Positions 31,576-38,994 of a DNA stretch of 64,000 nt are shown in pieces. Source of the DNA: Actinoplanes sp. SE50/110 (GTDB lineage Bacteria; Actinomycetota; Actinomycetes; Mycobacteriales; Micromonosporaceae); NCBI RefSeq assembly GCF_900119315.1, contig NZ_LT827010.1:2506001-2570000 (forward strand). The letters run 5' to 3'. The stretch's first letter is position 1. Each line of letters opens with the position of its first letter. Both the position numbers and the translations under genes were made by a program. The notes under the pieces are model-generated. The model made no database searches. It was given only the letters and a program-made list of their open reading frames with translations, and was not told where the DNA came from.

Positions 31576-31595
31576 CGACCTGTGTCGATCATCCG

Positions 31596-32369
31596 ATGAC
31601 GCGGGAACCGTACTACGTCCAGTCCCTGGAACGAGGCCTGGCGGTCATCCGTGCATTTGACGCGGAGCACCGCGAGCTGACACTCAGCGAGGTGGCCCGC
31701 CACTGTGGACTCACTCGCGCCGCGGCCCGCCGATTCCTGCTCACCCTGACCGATCTCGGCTATGTGCGCACCGACGGCCGGCTGTTCTCGCTGACCCCGC
31801 GGGTGCTCGAACTCGGCTACGCCTTCCTGGGTGGACTGACCCTCCCCGAGGTCGCCGAGCCGCACATGGAACGCCTGGTCGGCGAGGTCCGCGAGTCGTC
31901 CTCCCTGTCCGTCCTGGACGGACCCGACATCGTCTACGTGAGCCGGGTGCCGACCAGCCGCATCATGCGGGTGTCGATCAACGTCGGCACCCGGTTCCCG
32001 GCCTACGCCACGTCGATGGGCCGGGTGCTGCTCGCCGCGCTGCCCGAACCGGACCTGGAGACCTACCTGTCCGGGGCCGAGCTCAAGCCGCTCACCGGGC
32101 GCACCATCCGCACCCCCGGCGAGCTGCGCGCCGAGCTGCGCCGGGTCCGCGCCGACGGGCACGCGGTCGTCGACCAGGAGCTGGAGGAGGGGCTGCGTGC
32201 CATCGCCGCCCCGATCCGCGATCGCTCCGGCGCGGCGGCCGGTGCACTCGACATCTCCGTCCACGCCGCCCGCGCCACCGTCGACACCATCCGCGAGCGT
32301 CTCCTGCCACCGCTGCTGGCCGCCACCGCCGCCATCGAAGCCGACCTCCGTATCGGCCGGCAGCGATAG
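31596..32369 (+). CDS. IclR family transcriptional regulator
   Basis: A 257-residue regulator. ATG 31596 places YVQSLERGLAVIRAF at the N-terminus, as in PcaR/PobR-type members. Residues 10-75 are the winged HTH (LTLSEVARHCGLTRAAARRFLLTL), residues 80-255 the IclR effector domain with the SYATSMGRVLLAALPE-type motif (here AYATSMGRVLLAAL) and DQELEEGLRAIAAPIRD. It is divergent from the four-gene ABC importer and most likely regulates it together with its own gene. Confidence 0.9.
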   Translation: MTREPYYVQSLERGLAVIRAFDAEHRELTLSEVARHCGLTRAAARRFLLTLTDLGYVRTDGRLFSLTPRVLELGYAFLGGLTLPEVAEPHMERLVGEVRESSSLSVLDGPDIVYVSRVPTSRIMRVSINVGTRFPAYATSMGRVLLAALPEPDLETYLSGAELKPLTGRTIRTPGELRAELRRVRADGHAVVDQELEEGLRAIAAPIRDRSGAAAGALDISVHAARATVDTIRERLLPPLLAATAAIEADLRIGRQR

Positions 32370-32573
32370 AGCGCTCTCACCGTCATCCGAGTCCCGGGTG
32401 TGCGCTGCGCCACCGCCTCCCGACTGTCGGTGGCGGTGACTCCATCGACATCTCTGGTGCCTCGGATTACCTCCCGGATTCGTGCCGTCAGGGCGGAACG
32501 GTTCCGTTCCAGCGTTGATATCTGTGGTGCTGAACCCCTATGTTGTGCGGACCGACCCATCGAGGAGGGTGCT

Positions 32574-34700
32574 GTGGCCGACCTGCCACCTGAGCAACGA
32601 GATCCGGCGGAACCGACGCCGGCGCCTCAACTTCTGGTCATGCCGCCGACCGAGGCGATTCCGTCGATGGTCTGGCCGGACGGGGGACCGGCCTGGGCGA
32701 TCCCGGTGCAGATTCCGTCCGGGACCCGGGGGTACGCACTGTTCGTGCCGATGGTGCCGGCGCAGCCGTCCACACCGGTCGCGGTCGCCGCCCCGGCGTC
32801 CCCGCAACGGACCGCGCCGGCCGCCGGTGCCGGCCCGGGAGTCGTCGCCGACCGTCCCGGCCCGGCCGCGGCCACCCCGCCGCCGGGCGCGACGCCCGCC
32901 GCGCCCGCGCCGGAATCCGCGCCGGAACCCGCGCCGGAGCCCGCGCCCGTGCCGGAACCCGCGCCGGAGCCCGCGCCGGGACCTGCGCCCGTGCCGGGAC
33001 CTGCGCCCGTGCCGGGACCTGCGCCCGTGCCGGGACCTGCGCCCGTGCCGGGACCTGCGCCCGTGCCGGGACCTGCGCCCGCGCCGATGCCCGTCGGAGC
33101 CGCGCACGCGTCCGGCTGGCCGGTGCCGGTCGACGTTCCCGTGCGGACGGAGCCGTTCCCGCACGGGCCGTTCGGACGCTACGAACCGCCGCCGACCCCG
33201 TGGCAGACGTTCCGTGCCAAGTACTGGCCCGGACCCACCGCCACCCGGGGCCGCGCGGTGCCCGCCGGGGTGCTGGCCGGCGCGCTCGGGTTCGCGTTCC
33301 TGCTGCCGCTGAACCGGTCCGGGATCGGCTGGTTCCTCGGCTTCCTGGTGCTGGCGCTCGGCATCGTCGGCGCGATCCGGCGCTCCGCCGAACTGCCCGT
33401 CTACGAGCGGTGGATCCGGTCCGGCTGGGCGCTGGCGACGCTGGCCCTGCTGCTGGTCCCGGCGTTCCGCAACGCGTGGTGGCTGGTGACGTTCAGCATT
33501 CTCGGCGCGCTCGGGTGTGCCACGCTGGCGATCGTCGGGGGCCGCCAGGTGCGGTCGATCCTCTTCGGTCTGGTGGCAACGCCGTACGCCGCCATCTCCG
33601 GTCTGCCCTGGGTGCGCCGTCACCTGCGGGCGAGCCGCAACCCCGGGATCGCCCGGCGCATCGGTTTCTCCGCGGTGCTCACCATCCTGGTGCTGCTGGT
33701 GTTCGGCGCGCTGCTGTCGTCGGCGGACGTGGCGTTCTCCACGCTGCTCGGCAAGGCGGTTCCCGAGATCAACGTCGGGTCGGTGTTCCGCTGGGTGTTC
33801 CTGGCCGTGGTCGGTGGCCTGATCGCGGTGGCCGGCATCTACACCCTGTCGGCGCCGCCGGTCACCTCCAGCATGGACAGACCCGGTCACGGCCGGTTCG
33901 GTCTGGTCGAGTGGGCGCCGGCCGCGGGTGCGCTGGTGCTGCTGTTCGGCGGGTTCGTGGCGGTGCAGTTCACGGTGATGTTCGGCGGGAGCCGGCACGT
34001 GCTGGAGACCGCCGGGCTCAGCTACGCGCAGTATGCCCGCAGCGGCTTCTGGCAGCTGGTGGCGGTCACCCTGCTGTCGCTGGTGGTGCTGGCCGCCCTG
34101 GCCCGCTGGGCGAAACGCGACGACCCGCGCGACCGGCTGCTGCTGCGCGTCCTGCTCGGCCTGATCTGCGGACTGAGCGTGGTGATCGTGGCGTCCGCGC
34201 TGTCCCGTATGTGGGCGTACCAGAAGGTGTACAGCTTCACCGGCGAGCGGATCTTCGTGATGTCGCTGGAGATCCTGCTCGGCACGATCTTCGTGATGGT
34301 CGCCGCGGCCGGCATCCGCTGGCAGGGCCGGTGGATCCCGCGGGCCACCGTCGGTCTCGCCGTGCTCATGCTGCTCGGCCTCGCGGTCCTCGACCCCGAG
34401 GGGTACGCGGCGAGCCGCAACGCCACCCGCTACGCCGAGACCGGCAAGATCGACGCCTGGTATCTGCGGGCCCTGTCCGCCGACGCCACCCCGGCACTGA
34501 CCAGACTGCCCGATCCGGTCCGGCGGTGCACGCTCAGCTGGATCGCCCAGGACCTGTCGCGACCCGACCCGTGGTACGCCTGGAACCTGGGCCGGGCCCG
34601 GGCCCGCAAGGCGCTCGCCGACCTGGGCAAGGACGCGGTCGGCGACCACGTGGACTGCCGCCGGGCCGACCAGTTCGACCTGCCCAAGAAACGACGGTGA
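32574..34700 (+). CDS. DUF4153/DUF4173 multi-spanning membrane protein
   Basis: A 708-residue protein; GTG 32574 has GAGGAGGG five bases upstream. Residues 1-215 are cytoplasmic and low complexity, with a run of PAPVPG hexapeptides (bases about 32940-33090). Residues 215-600 hold about ten membrane segments with the DUF4173 features ALLSSADVAFSTLL, LSYAQYARSGFWQL and RMWAYQKVYSFTGERIF. The last 90 residues are soluble, with two Cys. The family is widespread and uncharacterised. A 204-base stretch upstream has no gene and shows only a 14-base direct repeat (32447 and 32517, two mismatches). Confidence 0.85.
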   Translation: MADLPPEQRDPAEPTPAPQLLVMPPTEAIPSMVWPDGGPAWAIPVQIPSGTRGYALFVPMVPAQPSTPVAVAAPASPQRTAPAAGAGPGVVADRPGPAAATPPPGATPAAPAPESAPEPAPEPAPVPEPAPEPAPGPAPVPGPAPVPGPAPVPGPAPVPGPAPVPGPAPAPMPVGAAHASGWPVPVDVPVRTEPFPHGPFGRYEPPPTPWQTFRAKYWPGPTATRGRAVPAGVLAGALGFAFLLPLNRSGIGWFLGFLVLALGIVGAIRRSAELPVYERWIRSGWALATLALLLVPAFRNAWWLVTFSILGALGCATLAIVGGRQVRSILFGLVATPYAAISGLPWVRRHLRASRNPGIARRIGFSAVLTILVLLVFGALLSSADVAFSTLLGKAVPEINVGSVFRWVFLAVVGGLIAVAGIYTLSAPPVTSSMDRPGHGRFGLVEWAPAAGALVLLFGGFVAVQFTVMFGGSRHVLETAGLSYAQYARSGFWQLVAVTLLSLVVLAALARWAKRDDPRDRLLLRVLLGLICGLSVVIVASALSRMWAYQKVYSFTGERIFVMSLEILLGTIFVMVAAAGIRWQGRWIPRATVGLAVLMLLGLAVLDPEGYAASRNATRYAETGKIDAWYLRALSADATPALTRLPDPVRRCTLSWIAQDLSRPDPWYAWNLGRARARKALADLGKDAVGDHVDCRRADQFDLPKKRR
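32925..33090 (+). repeat. Coding tandem repeat (PAPVPG/PEPAPE)
   Basis: An 18-base unit encoding PAPVPG is repeated about six times, the central copies identical, preceded by PEPAPE variants. It lies in the cytoplasmic tail of the DUF4153/4173 protein. Confidence 0.85.
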
Positions 34701-34705
34701 GGGGC

Positions 34706-34738
34706 GGGCCGCGAGCCGGGCACCCCGGCTCGCGGCCC
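34706..34738. terminator. Bidirectional terminator between convergent genes
   Basis: A perfect 15-bp stem, GGGCCGCGAGCCGGG paired with CCCGGCTCGCGGCCC, with a 3-base loop, between stops at 34700 and 34744. Confidence 0.8.
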
Positions 34739-34743
34739 CTGCA

Positions 34744-35511
34744 TCAGGAAAGTCCCCTGTCGCGCGGCGGCACCGGGTCGTCGTAGGCCCCGATCCGGCC
34801 GCGGTTGCGGACCCCGTTCAGGAACGGCCAGGCGCTCGGGGTGCAGCCGTGCAGGCCGAGGGTCTGCTGCTGCATCACCGGAGCCGGCCGGCCCCGCCCG
34901 GGGCACAGCTCGTGAGCCTGGCCGAGACGATGCCCCACCTCGTGATTGATCACGTACTCGCGGTAGACGGCGAGGCTCGCGCCGTAGTGCGGCACACCCT
35001 TGGCCCAGCGGGCGACATTGATGACCACCTCATCATGGGTACGGCATGAGGTGTACCCGTCGGTGGCGCCCTCGCACAGTCTGTCGCGGGTGGCCGGCGT
35101 GACGAGGCGTACCGCGAAATCGGCCTTCTGCTCCGGCCCGACGCGCTGCAGACGCCATTGGCCGCCGGCGGTCCAGCTCCGCGGGTCGCGCAGCGTCGTG
35201 GTGACGGCGGTGGCGAACTCGCTGGCGGTGACGCCTTTGATGTCGCGTTCCACGAGCACGTGGTACCGGAGCAGCCGGCCCTTCCGATCGCCGGCCGGGG
35301 CCGCGGCCTCCCCCGAGGCGACCGCGAACTTCCGGCTACCGGTGGCCGGGTAGGTGATCCGGGGCTTCGGAGCGGGTGCCCTGGTGGGCGGCGCCGACCG
35401 GCCGGCGGTCACCGTCGGCGGGGGTGTCTGCGGTGGTTTCGCCTGGGCCGATCCATCGCAGCCGGCCAGCAGCAGCAGGGCCGTCGCGGCCAGTAAACGT
35501 CGTGGGCTCAC
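34744..35511 (-). CDS. DUF3152 lipoprotein with metzincin-like zinc motif
   Basis: A 255-residue protein. The signal peptide ends in the lipobox LLLAGC (Cys18), followed by a Pro/Thr linker. Residues 58-250 are the DUF3152 domain: RYHVLVERDIKGV, then the extended zinc motif HEVGHRLGQAH (H190, E191, H194, H200) and a downstream PVMQQQT that could be the Met-turn. Two cysteine pairs are present. The motif is that of metzincin proteases, so an extracytoplasmic, membrane-tethered metalloprotease is likely, although DUF3152 is not biochemically defined to my knowledge. Confidence 0.85.
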   Translation of the reverse strand: MSPRRLLAATALLLLAGCDGSAQAKPPQTPPPTVTAGRSAPPTRAPAPKPRITYPATGSRKFAVASGEAAAPAGDRKGRLLRYHVLVERDIKGVTASEFATAVTTTLRDPRSWTAGGQWRLQRVGPEQKADFAVRLVTPATRDRLCEGATDGYTSCRTHDEVVINVARWAKGVPHYGASLAVYREYVINHEVGHRLGQAHELCPGRGRPAPVMQQQTLGLHGCTPSAWPFLNGVRNRGRIGAYDDPVPPRDRGLS

Positions 35512-35546
35512 ATCTCCCAGACGGGTTCCGGCCGATCACGGTTGCC

Positions 35547-36872
35547 TCACGGCGAATCTTGGTGGCGTATGTCATGCACCGTCAGCATCGTCCGGCTGCG
35601 CCCCGGCCGCGGATAGGCCTGCGCCGCCGCCGCCAGCCGGGCCGCGTGATCCCGCTGTTTCTGCCAGTGCCCGTACAGCGCGCCCCGCCGCGACAGCCGG
35701 TCCACCTCCCGGATCGTGGCCGGGTCGACATCCCCGGGCGGCGCGTCCCGCCACGGCGTGCCGGGCAGCGGCATGAACGTGTGCGCGTGGATGCGGGCCC
35801 CCAGGTCGGCCAGCTCACGGGCCAGCCGCAGCGAGTCCTCGACGTCGTCCCGGCTCTCCCCGGGCATCCCGAAGATCATGTCCACGTTGATCCGGAACCC
35901 CTCCTCGATGCCGAGCCGGGCCGCGCGCTTCACCTCCTCCACCCCGTGCCCGCGTTTGGCCGCGTCCAGCACCCGGTCCGATCCGGACTGCGCGCCCACG
36001 ATGATGTTGTTGTTGTCGCAGTACTTCTTGACCAGCCGCAGCGTTTCCCGGGTGACGTGCTCGGGCCGGATCTCACTCGGGAACGAGCCGAAATAGACCC
36101 GCCCGCGCGGCCCGATCCCCTCCCGGCAGGTGGCCAGCAACTCCTCGACCGCGGCCAGATTCGGATCCTCGTTCTGGCTGCCGTACGACAGGGCGGTCGG
36201 CGTGATGAACCGGACATCCCGCAGCCCGCGCGCCCGCATCTGATCGACGTGCCACCGCACGTTGTCGACGCTGCGATGCCGGAACCTCGCCGAGAACATG
36301 AAGGGCGTCTGGCAGAACCGGCACGCGTAGACACATCCGCGGGTGATTTCCAGGGCGTTGAACCTGTCCCACCGCAGCGCGAAGCCGGGGAAGTCGTCGA
36401 GTGGCCGCTGCTTCGCCTTGCCGGTCCGCACGAGGTTCCCGGCGGTGTCGCGGTAGGCCAGACCGGTGATGCCGGCCGGGTCGCCCTTCGCGTCGACCAG
36501 GCTGATCAGGGTCGATTCACCCTCACCGACGGCCGCCACGTCCCAACCGGCATCGAGCGTCTGCACCGGCTCGGCGGTGGCGTGCACCCCACCGGCGAGG
36601 TGCGTGACGTGCGGGCCGTCGGCGAGGGCCCGGATCTGCTCGAGTTCCTCGGCGAGCGCGGCGGCGTCGGGAGAATAGAAGGACCACAGCACGAGGACGC
36701 GGGTGTCGCCGGCCTCGCGAATGTGCCGGGCCGTCTGCTCCGGAGTCTCGCCGAAGCGGACCTCGTAGCGGGTGGGGGAGTCGTGCTCGCCCAGCGCCCC
36801 GAGCAGCGCGTGAAAGCCGTACGTCACCGCCTTGCGATAGCGCAGCACCAGAACCAGCTCGGGAGCACCCAT
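35547..36872 (-). CDS. Radical SAM protein with B12-binding-like N-terminus (TIGR04013-like)
   Basis: A 441-residue protein. Residues 1-150 resemble the cobalamin-binding-like domain (VLVLWSFYSPDA, HLAGGVHATAEP, AAVGEGESTL). The radical SAM core follows with C180xxxC184xxC187 (CVYACRFC), SGSDRVL and the INVDMIFGMPGES strand. The C-terminus reads HAHTFMPLPGTPW. The best family match I know is the MJ_1487-type B12/radical SAM group; the DxHxxG cobalamin motif is not obvious, so B12 use is uncertain. ATG 36872 fixes the start. The substrate is unknown. Confidence 0.8.
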   Translation of the reverse strand: MGAPELVLVLRYRKAVTYGFHALLGALGEHDSPTRYEVRFGETPEQTARHIREAGDTRVLVLWSFYSPDAAALAEELEQIRALADGPHVTHLAGGVHATAEPVQTLDAGWDVAAVGEGESTLISLVDAKGDPAGITGLAYRDTAGNLVRTGKAKQRPLDDFPGFALRWDRFNALEITRGCVYACRFCQTPFMFSARFRHRSVDNVRWHVDQMRARGLRDVRFITPTALSYGSQNEDPNLAAVEELLATCREGIGPRGRVYFGSFPSEIRPEHVTRETLRLVKKYCDNNNIIVGAQSGSDRVLDAAKRGHGVEEVKRAARLGIEEGFRINVDMIFGMPGESRDDVEDSLRLARELADLGARIHAHTFMPLPGTPWRDAPPGDVDPATIREVDRLSRRGALYGHWQKQRDHAARLAAAAQAYPRPGRSRTMLTVHDIRHQDSP

Positions 36873-36891
36873 GCGCCGATTTTGCCAGTTG

Positions 36892-37334
36892 GCGGGCGGA
36901 GCCCGCTCAGCGCCGCGATGATCGACATCGACAAGTTCAAGAACATCAACGACGGGTACGGTCACGGCGTCGGCGACGACGTGATCCGCGCCGTTGCCCA
37001 GCGTGTCCAGGACACCATCCGGAACTCCGACGTGCTCGGCCGTTACGGCGGTGAAGAGTTCGCGATCATCCGGCCCGACTGCGACGGCGCCGATATCGCG
37101 GCGATGGAGCGGACCCGCGAGGCCGTCGCCGCCGAGCCGGTGACCACCCGCGGTGGACGGGTCCGCGTGACGATCAGCGTCGGCGTGGCCACTCTCGGCG
37201 CCGACGGCGACGCCCTCGACCAGTTGATGGCCCGCGCCGACCACGCCCTCTACCAGGCCAAGAACGGCGGCCGTAACCAGGTGGCCGTGGCCGGTCCGGT
37301 CGGAAAGCTTGTCCGCGCGTGCTACCAACCGTGA
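36892..37334 (+). pseudogene. Truncated GGDEF (diguanylate cyclase) domain fragment
   Basis: From about 36892 the plus strand encodes GGRSPLSAAMIDIDKFKNI, then RYGGEEF, the catalytic GGDEF-type loop, and ends with ADHALYQAKNGGRNQV, the normal end of a GGDEF domain. The first third of the domain (the LTGLxNR helix) and any sensor region are missing; homology begins at the edge of the divergent radical SAM gene. An ATG at 36918 could give a 138-residue protein retaining the metal Asp and GGEEF, but without the N-terminal helices a working cyclase is unlikely. Confidence 0.8.
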
Positions 37335-37350
37335 GGTGGGACGTGTGCGG

Positions 37351-37679
37351 ATGCGAGCAGTGGTGTACGACCGGTACGGGCCGCCCGCCGTGCTCAGGCT
37401 CGAGGAACTCCCCGTGCCGGTCCCCGGCGCCGCTCGGTGCCGACGCTGCTGCGCGTGCTGACGGCCGGCACGGTCGCCGGCCGGCTCACCGGTCGCCGGC
37501 TGGGTGTGCTCGCCGTCAAACAGGGACCGCACCATTTCGGCCCGGTGGCCGACCTGTGCGCCGGCGGCGAGCTCGACGTCCACATCGACCGCACGTTTCC
37601 GCTGGAGCAAGCGCCCGAGGCACTGGCCCGGGTGGGCGAGGGGCGCGCCCTGGGCAAGGTCATCGTTCAGCCGAACTAG
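37351..37679 (+). pseudogene. Remnant of zinc-type alcohol dehydrogenase (MDR family)
   Basis: ATG 37351 opens a normal MDR N-terminus (MRAVVYDRYGPPAVLRLEEL, about 26 residues). At about 37436 the sequence jumps, in another frame, to the C-terminal end of the same family (LLRVLTAGTVAGRLTGRR, then VHIDRTFPLEQAPEALARV and GKVIVQPN, stop at 37679). Roughly 200 residues, including the catalytic zinc site and most of the NAD(P) fold, are deleted and the halves are out of frame. Confidence 0.85.
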
Positions 37680-37745
37680 GCCGACATCCAGTTGTCTCTC
37701 GATGATCCCTTCGGGCATTCTGCTCGTTCAGCCGCCACCTGGGCA

Positions 37746-38104
37746 TCACATCGCGAATACGTGTTCCGCAGAGGCCGCCATGACCCTGATGCCTGGATGG
37801 TCGAATACCTCCCGCTTGCCGGCGTCGTGTTGGCGGAGACGTATGCGCTCGCCTGTTCGTTGAGCCACCAGGGCGGTAGACCCATTACCTCAGCCACGGT
37901 GCGAGCCTCTTCCAGGACCACTCCATGGGGAACGAACGTCGCATCAACGTCCCGTGTCACACGGGCGGCATCGTAGGCGAGCGCCATTGCCGCGCCGCCC
38001 ACAATGAAAAGATCCGCCACGACGCCTCGGCGAACAAGGCGGTCACCCAGAGCGGTGAAGGCTCGTTCGAGTTCGGCGCGGCCCATCAGACCGTCGCCGC
38101 TCAT
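37746..38104 (-). pseudogene. Frameshifted nucleotidyltransferase-like protein (DUF6036/AbiEii-like)
   Basis: ATG 38104 overlaps the stop of the upstream gene (ATGA). The first 85 residues match the DUF6036 pattern: GRAELERAFTALGDRL, DLFIVGGAAMALAYDAARVTRD, WWLNEQASAYVS. Near 37820 the frame is lost; the -1 frame then continues KREVFDHPGIRVMAAS, EHVFAM and hits TGA at 37746, before the usual C-terminal third. The family are nucleotidyltransferase-fold proteins often serving as toxin of toxin-antitoxin pairs. The original frame stays open to 37676 but encodes unrelated residues. Confidence 0.75.
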
Positions 38105-38481
38105 GCCGCCTCCAGGTCACGGGCGGACAGATAGACGCCGTGCTTGCGGAAGGCCGCGGGCGCCGAGACGAGCGCTTCCATGCGCTTGGACGGCAGCGAA
38201 GAAGGGAACCAGGGAGTTACCAGAACCCTGGGTCGGGACCACTCCGGTGGTGCGAGATCCAGTTGGGCGGCGAGTTGCTCGGCCAGCGCGGCGAGCAGCG
38301 CATCCCACTGAGGATCACCGCACGGCGCCGGCTCGTCGCGCAAGAGTGCCGGCCGGCTCTCCGGAGCCTCCCACCGGTATTCCTCGAGGAACTCCCACAG
38401 ATGTTTCCACCGGACCTTGTCCGCCTGCTGCCGCCGCAGGTGTCCAGCAAGGTCGACCATCGTCATCGGCCGGTATGCCAT
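38101..38481 (-). CDS. Hypothetical protein, possible antitoxin partner
   Basis: A 126-residue soluble protein with a Trp/Leu-rich first half (RWKHLWEFLEEYRWEA) and an ending VSAPAAFRKHGVYLSARDLEAA. It is coupled by ATGA to the broken DUF6036 gene. Small genes in this position usually encode the cognate antitoxin, so I infer that role. No DNA-binding motif is seen. It is itself intact although its partner is not. Confidence 0.6.
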   Translation of the reverse strand: MAYRPMTMVDLAGHLRRQQADKVRWKHLWEFLEEYRWEAPESRPALLRDEPAPCGDPQWDALLAALAEQLAAQLDLAPPEWSRPRVLVTPWFPSSLPSKRMEALVSAPAAFRKHGVYLSARDLEAA

Positions 38482-38622
38482 GGCAGCCTCATGCCTCCGG
38501 CTCAGGTGTTCAGTGGATGCGCTGTCGTTCCGATCCTACGAGCATGGAACGGTCCTTGACGCACTGGTCCGCCGGGCGGCGGGGTGGTCGTGTGCACCGG
38601 AGCGACGGGAAAGTGGAGAACA

Positions 38623-38994
38623 GTGCGAGCAGTGCAGATCGCCCGGCGGGCCACCGACCTGGCGCGGGCCACCGCGTTCTACCGTGACCTGCTCGGGGCG
38701 CCGCCGGTGCCCTCGTTCGACCCGCCGGGGCTGGTCTTGTTCGACCTGGACGGGGTGCGGCTGCTGCTCGAACCGGGAGCACCGTCGGCGTTGCACCACC
38801 TCCTGGTGGACGACATCGACGCGACCGTGGCGCGGCTGCGGGCCGCCGGGGTGCCGATCGACAGCGAACCGCACGTCATTTTCACGCACCGGGACGGGTC
38901 ACTCGGGCCGGTCGGCACCGAGGAGGTCCAGGCCTTCATCCGGGACAGCGAGGGCAACCTGGTCGGCCTCGTCCAGCACCGGCCGCTCGGCTGA
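38623..38994 (+). CDS. VOC family (glyoxalase/bleomycin resistance) protein
   Basis: A 123-residue protein; GTG 38623 follows GGAG. It has the two beta-alpha-beta-beta-beta modules of the vicinal oxygen chelate fold: QIARRATDLARATAFYRDLLG, then LVLFDLDGVRLLLE, HHLLVDDIDATVARLRAAG and the closing AFIRDSEGNLVGLVQHRP. Members are lyases, dioxygenases or binding proteins; the metal ligands cannot be assigned confidently. Its last 96 bases overlap the end of the convergent DedA-like gene. Confidence 0.82.
   Translation: MRAVQIARRATDLARATAFYRDLLGAPPVPSFDPPGLVLFDLDGVRLLLEPGAPSALHHLLVDDIDATVARLRAAGVPIDSEPHVIFTHRDGSLGPVGTEEVQAFIRDSEGNLVGLVQHRPLG

Noticed and set aside
32447..32530. Direct repeat GAyATCTsTGGTGC and palindrome GGAACgGTTCC before the DUF4153/4173 gene
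   Set aside because: Too short and not placed relative to a recognisable promoter; could be chance.
35376..37334. A long plus-strand frame ending in the GGDEF fragment
   Set aside because: All of it before about 36892 is antisense to the radical SAM gene and has no homology; only the GGDEF end is real.
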